From Membranipora membranacea (taxonomy: Eukaryota > Bryozoa > Gymnolaemata > Cheilostomatida > Membraniporidae): a stretch of DNA of 64,000 bases. The position numbers and the translations under genes are program-made. The stretch is from NCBI GenBank assembly GCA_914767715.1, contig OU612074.1, forward strand, positions 20,012,062 to 20,076,061, in the 5' to 3' direction. Each line of letters opens with the position of its first letter. Within the stretch, counting starts at the first letter, position 1. The notes under the pieces were generated by a model. The model was given only the letters and a program-made list of their open reading frames with translations, ran no database searches and was not told the origin of the DNA. This document shows positions 53,680 to 64,000 of the stretch, one piece after another.

Positions 53680-55571
53680 CATTTACCCCCAGGGCGTCTC
53701 AGAACCCCGAAGATCCGAACAGCGTGGGCTCATGACTCTTTCGTGCGTGCCATGGTAAACTTCTTGAATAAAACGATAGTTTAAATTCCTGCTCTTTTTA
53801 TGATGATTTTTATACCATATTTTAAGACCTGTTATCGAATACTGAATATTTCAGCACAGAACCAAGACTTATCGATAAATTTTTATTTCTTGACTGAATA
53901 AATCCATCCATCCAATATATATACAATCATGTAACACATTTTGAGCTTGCAAAACACTAACTGACAAAATTTTAATATTCAACTTTTTGCATTATCTGAT
54001 TATTTTTACTCATTGGCCTTTGCTCTAAAAAATATTATGCAATCATCACTTCACTTTTCTTGGTAATGCTTATTTAGAGATAACAGTTAGAAGTGTAAAA
54101 ATTACTGCCTTTGAAGTTATGAGTTGTCTCACTCTGTAGGGTTTCTATGGATTCTAAGCAAAATGGTTCATTTAGTTTAGCCTTAGAACCACAATATCTT
54201 TTGATTATGGAGGAAAAATTTGTACCAGCCTCATGGTGCAATAATGAATAAGCAACAAAATTTTGCTAAGGGAATTCCCCTGACACTGACTTCCTGACCA
54301 GGCCCCTCCCCCTAATACAATTTTTCATCAACTCATGGTGTTGACACTTTGAAGCAAGTGATTGTGAGAGGAAATTACTGTAACCTCTATATCCTACACA
54401 CAAAGCTGACTTTGTCTTGTGACAGATAAATCAGTGTTACATCATCAGACTCTTCATTACATCTACCAGTGAACTAAGGTTTAGTTCATTGCATCTACTA
54501 CTGCATCTCATCACCACAGACTGGTTAGTGGCATGGGCCCCTGGGACTTACATGTGTTTACTTTGCCAATGTCCACTATCAACCACCCAAAAACACCATT
54601 AATAAAAATTTGTACCAGCCTCATGGTGTAATAATGAATAAGCAACAAAATTTTGCTAAGGGAATTCCCCTGACACTGACTTCCTGACCAGGCCCCTCCC
54701 CCTAATACAATTTTTCATCAACTCATGGTGTTGACACTTTGGAGCAAGTTATTGTCAGAGGAGATTACTGTAACCTCTATCTATATCCTACACACAAAGC
54801 TCACTTTGTCTTGTGACAGATCAATCAGTGTTACATCATCAGACTCTTCATTACATCTACTACTACATCTCATCACCACACACTGGTTAGTGGGTAGTAG
54901 TCTGTCTAATATTTGATTGTATTGTACACTGCTGCACCTGAGGTGGGAAGCTCATTCACAGTGCTGTGCAGTTGGATATCAAAGTAAAACTGCAGGGTAT
55001 AAGTGAAATTCACTGCCCTCTTGCCTTGCAGCCAGAAGGTAACTAATTTCCAAAGACATTTAACTATATATTTGGTTACTGCTGATCACAGTCATGTTCC
55101 GTACGGGGAGTATCCACTTTTATGTAAAAAATCATAGTAGAGGGTTTGTTGATGAAGCTCATATTGCGTGCTCAGACATATTTTAGGTACTGCGTCCAAT
55201 CAAACACTCGTTCGAGGTGCAACAAAAGATGTGTGGCAGGTGCTCTATGGGACATGTCTTATATTGCACTCATGCTGCCCCCTACAGCACCAGCAAGACT
55301 GACTGCTGTATGGGGTGAGCGCTGCAAGACAATGTCATAAGTCTCACAACACCTTCGCCAGTACCGGTTTTAGTCCCTAATCATACCAACATAAATTATT
55401 GTAATGCTAGCCATTACTATGAATGTCCCCTTCATAGTAGTGTAGGAGAGTACATGCCTAAGGCTGAGACCGTGATGACCCTTCATGAATGAAAAAACTA
55501 CCTGCTTCCCTAACTGAATCTCATTATCTATAGCTCGTTCTCCTGATTCTTATTCTTTCCACCTTAAGATA
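53680..55571. other. 5' flank of gene C
   Basis: Close copy of 36795-38486. Contains an internal tandem duplication: 54217-54540 (AAATTTGTACCAGCCTCATGG onward) is repeated at 54606-54890. No gene seen. The proximal 450 bp are the likely promoter region. Confidence 0.5.
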
Positions 55572-58500
55572 ATGGCTGGAATGGCAGATGCTAGAACTGA
55601 TGAGATAGCCTGTAGCTTCTGTCTAGAGTATGGTCGCTATCTGACTAGACCTCGCTCTCTACCCTGCGGACACTACTGCTGTGAGCCGTGCCTAGAGACA
55701 GATTTTATAACTCAGAAGGTGGTCAGGTGTATCAGGTGTAGGTAAGAAGTCCCACTGAGATGACGGCCAGAAGTAAATTAACTGGATATGTGGTTGAACA
55801 ATTGGCTGCTTTGGAAATTTTGATAGGCCAGGCTTATCTCCCCACAGACTTCAATAAAAAACATGTTTATGCATCAAACTTATGCAAGTCTACTTGTGAG
55901 ATAATCAATCCTATTTCGATGGACAAGATGTGGCCTCTGTGACTTTCCTGAGATAGGTACTACGGGAAATCGTTATCACAAGCTACCTCATACCTGTCAA
56001 TATTCCGGCTATTCTTTATGTCAAAGAGCAAATTGGGTGATGCAATATTGAATCTGTAATCAAAGCAAAAGCCAATCTGTTAGATGGTCCCACTTTTTGA
56101 GGGTTTGGCTAGGCAAGGGGGGGGTTGCATTCCACCATCAGGTAGGATTGCTTGTGCCTGGATTGAACCTTCACTTGAAAGATCATATACCTATAACCTA
56201 ACCATTATAACCTCTACTGCCTCACTCGACACTTTATTAAAAGTTACATAATGATAGCGGATCCAGATTGATTGCTGGTGTGAGGTGAGGTGCCCTTTGG
56301 TCAAACCATGAGCCTACCTTTCTGTCCTTCGACTCAATTTTGTCACGCATAAATCGTTGAGTTCTAATTGGGTCTTATCCAGTTAGCATATATTTCCATA
56401 TGTTTAATTCTATCCTACAGCACAGTGTATGACATAGATTTGTATTCTCTGCCACATGCTGACACAAGTGAGAGCACAACTCCAGTATTCTGTGATGCCT
56501 GCTCTAAAAAGGGAGAAAAACTCAAAGTTGAAGTGTATTGTGCTGCCTGTACTCAGTGCTTGTGTACTAAACATAAACAGGTAAAACTCATCTCCGTGAA
56601 AACTAACAGCTCTTTATACAGCCACCGATTGAATCTTGTGACCAAAATTACAATCTTATCAGTCGATGATTGTCTCATAAAATAAACCCGTTGGGTGTCT
56701 GATATATTCGAGCTTTTAAGTACCAGTGATAAGATTACTGTGCAAACAGTGATAGAGTAAGTCTGAAATGGTCTGGTGGTTATTTTCAGTTGACTGTCAC
56801 GTATCTCTTGATAGCACAAAGTTCAGATGAATTTTGTGGTTTCAATCAAATGGGGACTGTGGCTGCACAGTTTATGATATGTTCGGAATCACACTTCTTG
56901 CGGTCATGCAGGGCTGAAGTTCTGAGATAGGCACTTACTCCTCTACAATGCTTATTAATGTGGCCTTCAAACATAAAATTGAATATTCGATGTCAAAATC
57001 CTCTCATTAGGGATATGTTTTTGCGTTTTATAAACATCTAAATTCCTTGGGGGCTGGGACTTTGACCTTGACCTAGTAGGATGAGATAATAGCACCCCAC
57101 CTAGATGTTGCGCACTTTTAAAGTTTTGCCTCCCCCACTTTTTTTGTCTAAGCTACGGCCCTGTCATGAGTATGCTCTTGCACCGTTTCACAAAATCTAG
57201 GACCACCTATTAGTTTCAACACAAGAAAGATCCGAGTTCAGACCCCATTTCTCTCATTCTTATTATAAACATGCTGATGGCTTCAAAACACATTAGATGA
57301 CCTTGTATAGGAATTTCTCTGTCTCAAATATTTTCAGACTTAGGCTTGATTGATGTGAGTTTTTACTTTCAGTCTCACGATGAGTTTTTTGATAACCACG
57401 AGAAGATGACAGTGGAGGAGTATCGTAAACAATGTAGAAAGTTTGTTAAGAAAACTTGCACTAAACATCAGGGGCAGAGTCTCATTATTGGATGTCAGAT
57501 TTGCTGGGAGGTCTCCTGTGCTGAATGTACGACCGAGCCGACGGCCTGCAAAGATGGTAAAATCATTTACAAGCTGTGATACCCCTACATGCAGACTATA
57601 AGCTATCAATATTGTAGTAATGTAGAAGTCTGTGATATTATTTAAGGTGGACCAGTTTGTGGTGAACCAACTAATCGCAGCCTAAAGTAATTAGTTTAAA
57701 GCTTGTTACAAGCAGTTTTAGGATCTATGAAGACTAATTATTATCAGATAAACATTAGAACTTTCTCCCCCTAGAGCCAGTAGAATGGGACAACTCTTTA
57801 TGCAGCCAAATTGGTCCAATCATGACCTCGGTTCTATGATTGTGATGTTGATGACTAAATATAACTTAGGCTGGTATTTATCTCCACTGTTAGATGACAA
57901 AGAGTTCATATCCATATCCTGTCTGCCTGGTCCCAGTAAATTATTATTTAGATTCATGAAGTTATCTCCTCCACACACACCTCAGTGCTATCCTGTACTT
58001 TTAATGATAACTTAACTGCAGGTGATGTTTAGTTTAATATTGAATCATGTCGTTATGTTTTATAGGTTCAGCTCACAGAACTCAGATACTAGAGAAGATA
58101 GTAAAGTTTATAGAAAGTGAGGTAGATATACTGAAGAAAGAAGCTTCTAAACTTGATACTAAACTATCAGCTTATGGTAAGAAATGTGCCACAATACTTG
58201 AGGAGCAGAAAACAGAAACAGACAGTCTTCTGAAAGTGCTGCATGAAACCCGAGACAAGCAGGTTAGCAAATCTGACAATATACATCACACAAGGCACAC
58301 CAGTCCTGTTTAACTTGGTTTAAATGTTGGTTAAAACCACAAGGGTTCATCATCACTCGCCGCATCCCTAGGCATGGGTGGCGAGATAGGTTTGCCTTAG
58401 GAGCTAGGACGCAATGGCTGCGCCAATTTGCTCTCAGTTTGTAGGAAGGTTGGAGCAGCCAACAGGGTCCAACAATCCGCTGTGGCCAGTGGACTGCAGT

Positions 58501-61500
58501 GGAACTCAAACCAACACCCTTCAATACTTGCATGCTAAATACCAGCGCTCTAACCAACTAAGACACCTCCTACTCCTTGTGCCGCTGCTTGTGATAAGGT
58601 TATTTGGCTTAGTGAATAGTAGTAGTTTGTCCAGCAGGTAATAGTTGATAATCAAATCAAACATTCCTGTTATAGCTGGCAGATATTAGAGCTAAATATG
58701 ACAAACTGGAGGCAGAGCTGGTGGAAAAGAGGGAGACAACTCATAGAGAGATTGAGGAATTTATCTCCGACAAATTGGGAGACATGATCTCAGATTTAAG
58801 AAGAGAGATCAAACTCTGTGAGGCCAGACTGAGAGATAATCATCAGGTGACAAAATTATCAACATAAATTGAGATTTTCTTAATCTTTGTGTATGAGAGC
58901 AAAGACAACTTTCGAATCCCAGGCTTGTCCCAAACTGTCAGGTTACTGATATGATTGTTGTAACAATTATGTTTTTCTCCATCATTTGCGATTGGTAAAG
59001 GTATCCAGGGTAATGAATCCTACACTCACAACTTTCCGTGCAAAAAATAATTCTATTGAATGTTTTATACTTTCACTGATTCACAACTGATTCTATCTTG
59101 TTTGTATGACGTAAATTATAAGTGTTTAAGGCATTTTTCAGATGTGAGATATAAAGACGCTCAAAATTAGATCAAATCACTTTGGCAGAAGAAAACTCCT
59201 AATCTGAAGATACTCAATTTTCTCACAGAAATATAAATCAATTGAATGTATTCTGCCTGCAAAGTAGTTTTATTTCAGAGCAGTATTTTACTTTGATACT
59301 GATTCACCAATAATTCTACTCTGTTTCTGATTTTTTCTTTTTATAAGATAGAGTTTTTATATTTACTGCTTTATTTAGGTGGACGTTGTTGTGAAATATA
59401 AAGATGCGCAAAGTCTAATCAAATATCTTCTGGAGGAGAAAACTCCAAGTCTGAAGATAAACAACGTATCAGGACTTGCAAAGACAGGTAAGTATTGATT
59501 AATCAACCTTAGGCTGTCAGGTAAAAACTCTGATAACCACAACACGTAGAAGCCTTCATAATATATTCTGGAGAAAACTGACATGCAAATTTTTTATCCT
59601 TCTAGTCCTTCGAGATAATACTGTGTTGTAACAAACAGCGACTCTGTAAACATTCAATGAACCCCAGCCACTAGATATTAGCGGGTTAAACCAGAGACAT
59701 ATAAACTTTATCCTTCTAGTCCTTCGAGATAATACTGTGTTGTAACAAACAGCGACTCTGTAAACATTCAATGAGCCCCAGCCACTAGATATTAGCGGGT
59801 TAAACCAGAGACATATAAACTTTATCCTTCTAGTCCTTCGAGATAATACTGTGTTGTAACAAACAGCGACTCTGTAAACATTCAATGAGCCCCAGCCACT
59901 AGATATTAGCGGGTTAAACCAGAGACATATAAACTTTATCCTTCTAGTCCTTCGAGATAATACTGTGTTGGAACAAACAGCGACTCTGTAAACATTCAAT
60001 GAACCCCAGCCACTAGATATTAGCGGGTTAAACCAGAGACATATAAACTTTATCCTTCTAGTCCTTCGAGATAATACTGTGTTGTAACAAACAGCGACTC
60101 TGTAAACATTCAATGAGCCCCAGCCACTAGATATTAGCGGGTTAAACCAGAGACATATAAACTTTATCCTTCTAGTCCTTCGAGATAATACTGTGTTGTA
60201 ACAAACAGCGACTCTGTAAGCATTCAATGAGCCCCAGCCACTAGATATTAGCGGGTTGAACCAGAGACATATAAACTTTATCCTTCTAGTCATTCGAGAT
60301 AATACTGTGTTGGAACAAACAGCGACTCAGTAAACATTCAATGAACCTCAGCCACTAGATATTAGCGGGTTAAACCAGAGACATATAAACTTTATCCTTC
60401 TAGTCCTTCGAGATAATACTGTGTTGGAACAAACATCGACTCAGTAAACATTCAATGATCCTCAGCCACCAGATATTAGCGGGTTAAACCAGAGACATAT
60501 AAACTTTATCCTTCTAGTCCTTCGAAATAATACTGTGTTGTAACAAACAGCGACTCAGTAAACATTCAATGAACCTCAGCCACTAGATATTAGCGGGTTA
60601 AACCAGAGACATATAAACATTATCCTTCTAGTCCTTCGAGATAATACTGTGTTGGAACAAACATCGACTCAGTAAACATTCAATGAACCTCAGCCACCAG
60701 ATATTAGCGGGTTAAACCAGAGACATATAAACTTTATCCTTCTAGTCCTTCGAGATAATACTGTGTTGTAACAAACAGCGACTCAGTAAACATTCAATGA
60801 ACCTCAGCCACTAGATATTGGCGGGTTAAACCAGAGACATATAAACTTTATCTTTCTAGTCCTTCGAGATAATACTGTGTTGTAACAAACAGCGACTCAG
60901 TAAACATTCAATGAACCTCAGCCACTAGATATTAGCGGGTTAAACCAGAGACATATAAACTTTATCCTTCTAGTCCTTCGAGATAATACTGTGTTGGAAC
61001 AAACATCGACTCAGTAAACATTCAATGAACCTCAGCCACTATATATTAGCGGGTTAAACCAGAGACATATAAATATTTATCAGTATTTATTTGGTTATAA
61101 GTTGAACATATACAATTAACCATTACCCATAGACTTAATGATAAACCTAGACAGGACACTATATGGAGCATTAGCATTGAGGCACTGAGGCATTTAATTG
61201 TGGGCGACGTGACGTCATAGGAAGGTGTGGAAGCAATGATGTTATCATTGATTTACTGTCAAAAATCCAGGTTTTTTTGTCGATAACTTGATCAATTTTG
61301 ATCGGATTTTGAGTTTGAAAAATACAATAGATTTAGCAGCTTGTCTTGAACAGTTTGATTAAAATTTTAGGCGAACAATTTTCGTTGAAGAAGAAATAGC
61401 ATCAAGTCGATAACAAGACACTGCTCATTTTAATGCAACTTTCAAACTCAAAATCCGATAAAAATTGATCGAGTTATGAACTATAAACCTGGATTATGGA

Positions 61501-63101
61501 CAGTAAATCAATGATCGCAACATCGCTTCTACACCTTCCGATGTCGTTACTTTGCCTCACAATTAAGTGCTTCACTTCAGCTGTATATGGTGTCCTCTCT
61601 CAGTTTATTATTAAGCCTATGCCATTTCCTAACTTAATTATGTGAAAGTTATGGGGAGTTATTTCTCCACAAAGCTAGAGAAGACAAGTCTCAAAAAAGG
61701 ATAACTTGTATTATATGATCGCCTTTCTGGTTGGTAAGATCAAGATCATTGTACCTTTCAGTCTTAGATACACATAGACCATTGTATAACTATTATCAGA
61801 CAATTTCCATTTTACGAAGGATTATTGATATTCTAGTTTTATTTTGACTATGGAACCTCGGATTAAATACGCTGATTTTTTTTTTCCTTTCGATAACCAT
61901 GTTTAACTTATATATCTCTGATATATTACAGCCCCTATCAGAGGTATTGAGGTGAAGATAATAACTACTGACCCGATCTCTCTCACTGAGGATAGAGAAC
62001 ATTCTAAACTGACCAATCAGATCCCAGCTGTCCTTGCCCCTCCTACTTCTATGAAATTACTACAAGAAATTAGTTTGGGTAATTCCTGCTCAACAGCGTG
62101 TCGTTATAAGAATCAGACTTATGTTGGTCTTGATGGGGGGTCTGTAGTTAAAATAGGCCCCGATTATAAAGTCACACAATTCATTAAACTGAGTAACCAC
62201 GTAACAGGGATGGCAGTGTGTGGTGATCAGCTGGTCACCACTACTTACGGTAATCCACAAACAGTCAGTATACATGAGTTATCTACTGGTAGATTAGTAA
62301 CTATCTGGACTCATAGTGATGACATTCCATATATCTGGGCCAGTAAGGCTGTAGTAGGTGAGCAGATAATAATATCTGATAGAGGAAATAAGAGACTGAG
62401 TGTTTATTCTAAAGTTGGTAGATTAATCAAACACATCCCCTGTCCTCAGCTTTCACCTAATTGGGTTAGCCTCAGTGCTGCTGACAATGACAGCATCATC
62501 TTATCTGACCTTCACACATCTAAAGTACACAAGATCAGCATAACTACAGGAGATGTTATCTGGACATCATCTGATGTAGCTGGACCATTCGGAGTAACCT
62601 GCTATAACAATCAGTATGTGCTGGTGGCATCTAGAGGCAAATCAACACAGTTCAGAATTCTAGATATCAGTACAGGTGAACTTAGAAATATTATTTGATT
62701 TGCCATTTTAAATATTTTGCTTGCCATGTTCCGCAGAACTATCGGAATAAACAGCACTTCTCTTATATTGCAAATAAATAAACCAATTGTGCCTGAAAAT
62801 TGTTTATGGTCTGCGGTCCGTAGATAATTAATATATATATGATCCCGGTTTATATATTTTGCACATATAAAGTATGAATTAAATGAACATTGATCAATTC
62901 ATTGAGATGCAACAAAAATGACAAAGTTGTTGAAAGAGCAAATTATTATCTACAAATTTACTTTTAGGGAAAATAATCAGGACAATAGAAGACCCCAGAG
63001 TTATGAGTCGTAGCTTAATATACAGCCTGTGTGTAGAAGGTGACACTCTGATTGTACCCAGAGGCGATGATAAGAAGGTTATCTACTATAGACTGGAGTA
63101 A
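55572..63101 (+). CDS. TRIM-NHL-like gene C (RING, B-boxes, coiled coil, beta-propeller), complete
   Basis: Eight exons: 55572-55741, 56421-56580, 57373-57556, 58066-58262, 58676-58846, 59379-59487, 61932-62675, 62968-63101. They total 1869 nt, giving 622 residues and TAA with every junction in phase. RING: C14, C17, C32, H34, C37, C40, C53, C56. B-box 1-like: C81, C84, C97, C100, C105, H108. B-box 2-like: C139, H142, C151, C154, C159, C162, with the final His pair not obvious. Coiled coil about 173-330. NHL-like propeller about 345-622, its last blade in exon 8. The architecture is that of TRIM2/3/71-type E3 ligases: RING recruits E2, coil dimerises, propeller binds RNA or protein. Start ATG has A at -3 and G at +4. 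Intron 6 carries a 13-copy 114-bp array and a foldback MITE. No disabling mutation is seen; this is the best functional candidate here. Confidence 0.88.
57785..58015 (+). other. Conserved short open frame in intron 3 of gene C
   Basis: Counterpart of 41208-41444: 76 codons with a 3-nt in-frame length difference. Coding status unresolved. Confidence 0.25.
58315..58573 (-). mobile_element. tRNA-derived SINE in intron 4 of gene C
   Basis: Orthologue of the gene B copy, with A-box and B-box-like motifs on the minus strand and the same body. Confidence 0.65.
59142..59231 (+). pseudogene. Degenerate duplicate of exon 6 in gene C
   Basis: Counterpart of 621-710 in gene C with the identical TAG. 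It remains recognisable because of the recent common origin of the three genes. Confidence 0.7.
59592..61073 (+). repeat. 114-bp tandem array (13 copies) in intron 6 of gene C
   Basis: Unit boundaries recur exactly every 114 bp (59706, 59820, 59934, 60048 and so on to 60960). The unit contains the acceptor-like CCTTCTAG, the candidate alternative terminal exon and the following CATTCAATGA...GCGGGTTAAACC segment. Genes A and B have one copy each. Two subtypes occur: early copies read GACTCTG and GAGCCCC, later ones GACTCAG and GAACCTC, and some copies have TTGTAAC where others have TTGGAAC. This suggests stepwise or block amplification. Because 114 is divisible by 3, the first copies also leave a long minus-strand frame open, which I consider fortuitous. 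Confidence 0.92.
61125..61629. mobile_element. Foldback MITE in intron 6 of gene C
   Basis: Third orthologous copy of the intron-6 foldback, immediately after the 114-bp array. Long inverted repeats, non-coding. Confidence 0.75.
61932..62675 (+). CDS. Propeller exon (exon 7) of gene C
   Basis: 744 nt, one codon shorter than in A and B. Differences from the paralogues concentrate in short segments: the first blade (the stretch around GNSCSTACRYKN) and the loop after the second blade (HSDDIPYIWASK). The strand cores are unchanged, which could be ligand-surface diversification. Donor ACAG/GTGAAC at 62676. Read-through gives stop TGA at 62696-62698, followed by AATAAA at 62746-62751 and 62773-62778. 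Confidence 0.82.
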
Positions 63102-64000
63102 CCTTCTCTCTACTGACTGACACAGATGTACATAATCTCTTTGGTAAGTTATATATATATACAAGCTGATATATGATAACCTTGACACATACTTGTATCA
63201 TGTAGAAGAGCCGGGTCTGCCAGGTCACTTGGAGAAGGTGGACATGGCTGATCTATTTTTTGGGTAACAAGTGAGGGTAACGTTCACATCGAGTTAAATA
63301 GCCCTGTCTTCTTATACAGTAACGTGTTATACAGAATGTGTATGTCCTTGTGTTTATAACAAATGGATCACTCTGTCTATCCAGGTATCTTGAAGACGTT
63401 AGACTAGCCTGTCTTGACAAGCTTTGTTCAGTTGTTTCTCCTTCCCCCCAACAAAACCTTTCAAGACAGGCTAACGTTAGACATGGGCTAAATTTATGGT
63501 CATGTACATGCTATACACACAAACATATAAGTATATATATTATGATTGATTATGGTTATGTATGATGGGTATGACATTGCTTGTTTATTATGAACTGATA
63601 TATTGGTTCATCCAGTCACTCTTAGGCCTCCCTGGAATTCAATTAGATCAGGTTTGCCCAGATGCTGGTAGAGGGGGTGCAACTCCAAATTGCCCAAAAC
63701 TTGATCAAAGGCTTCACATTGTCTATTTGTAGTGAAGCAACAGGATCATCAACTCACTAATCTGTGGTTAGTTAAACGATATGGGGTTTGTGGATACAAC
63801 GGGCTGCAGGCAACCTTCGACCTATTGGCCAACATGAGCAAGTCATCTGTATCGCTGAGACTAGAAGCAACCAATAAGATACCTCCCACAGTCTGCTATG
63901 ACTCCCACATGATAGAACATCGGTCCAATTTAGTATCGTAATAAGGCAATCAAATGCAATCGATCATAGCCAAGCTACTGACAAACTGACTATCCACTGA
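63102..64000. other. 3' flank of gene C
   Basis: Homologous to 49632-50600 and 3302-3950. Besides the short frame at 63732-63941 nothing coding is seen. Confidence 0.5.
63732..63941 (+). other. Short conserved frame 3' of gene C
   Basis: Counterpart of 50296-50523 with a 15-nt in-frame deletion after CYDS. Same unknown product. Confidence 0.3.

Noticed and set aside
59556-60293. 245-codon minus-strand frame made of 38-residue repeats
   Set aside because: It is the antisense reading of the 114-bp intronic array. It stays open only because 114 is a multiple of 3 and is lost in later units; no start context or splice support.
59592-61073. CRISPR-like regular array
   Set aside because: Units are directly adjacent with no unique spacers and lie in a eukaryotic intron; it is a minisatellite.

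Overview
The window is AT-rich animal (metazoan) nuclear DNA: genes are split by GT-AG introns, and the sequence is crowded with non-LTR, LTR and foldback transposons, tRNA-derived SINEs and microsatellites. Nothing bacterial or organellar is visible. The host lineage cannot be fixed from the sequence alone; an invertebrate with a lineage-specific TRIM-NHL expansion fits best.

The backbone is a tandem array of one host gene on the + strand, encoding RING, two B-box-like modules, a coiled coil and an NHL-type beta-propeller. Gene C (55572-63101) is complete: eight exons join in phase to a predicted 622-residue protein. Gene B (38487-49631) has the same eight exons, but exon 6 is split by a 4.45-kb LINE. 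Gene A (156-3301) enters the window in intron 4 and shows exons 5-8. A remnant (unit D, about 19196-21723) keeps only the last exon and downstream sequence. All copies that include the region share an intron-4 SINE, a dead copy of exon 6 and an intron-6 foldback element, so those insertions predate the duplications. A phase-compatible short terminal exon with its own stop lies in intron 6; in gene C the 114-bp segment carrying it has grown to 13 tandem copies.

Between the + strand genes lie decayed minus-strand exons of an unrecognised gene, here called gene X (units A, B and D).

The mobile layer: 6.3-10.1 kb, a foldback element and a 2.8-kb insertion, both absent from paralogous unit B; 11.06-14.36 kb, a foldback transposon (FB1) carrying a LINE 3' fragment; 14.4-19.2 kb, MITE, microsatellite and LINE remnants; 21.7-30.6 kb, a young BEL/Pao LTR retrotransposon on the minus strand with near-identical LTRs, a CCCTC target duplication and two in-frame UAG codons; 31-34 kb, a decayed LINE RT, Ty3/gypsy zinc-knuckle debris and an inverted SINE; 34.15-36.79 kb, a second foldback copy (FB2). 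Unit B follows FB2 directly and unit C begins inside another copy of its right arm (FB3), so the duplication breakpoint coincides with that element.

Exons and transposons are assigned from translated motifs, splice phase and comparison of paralogous units inside the window. No database search or expression data were available.
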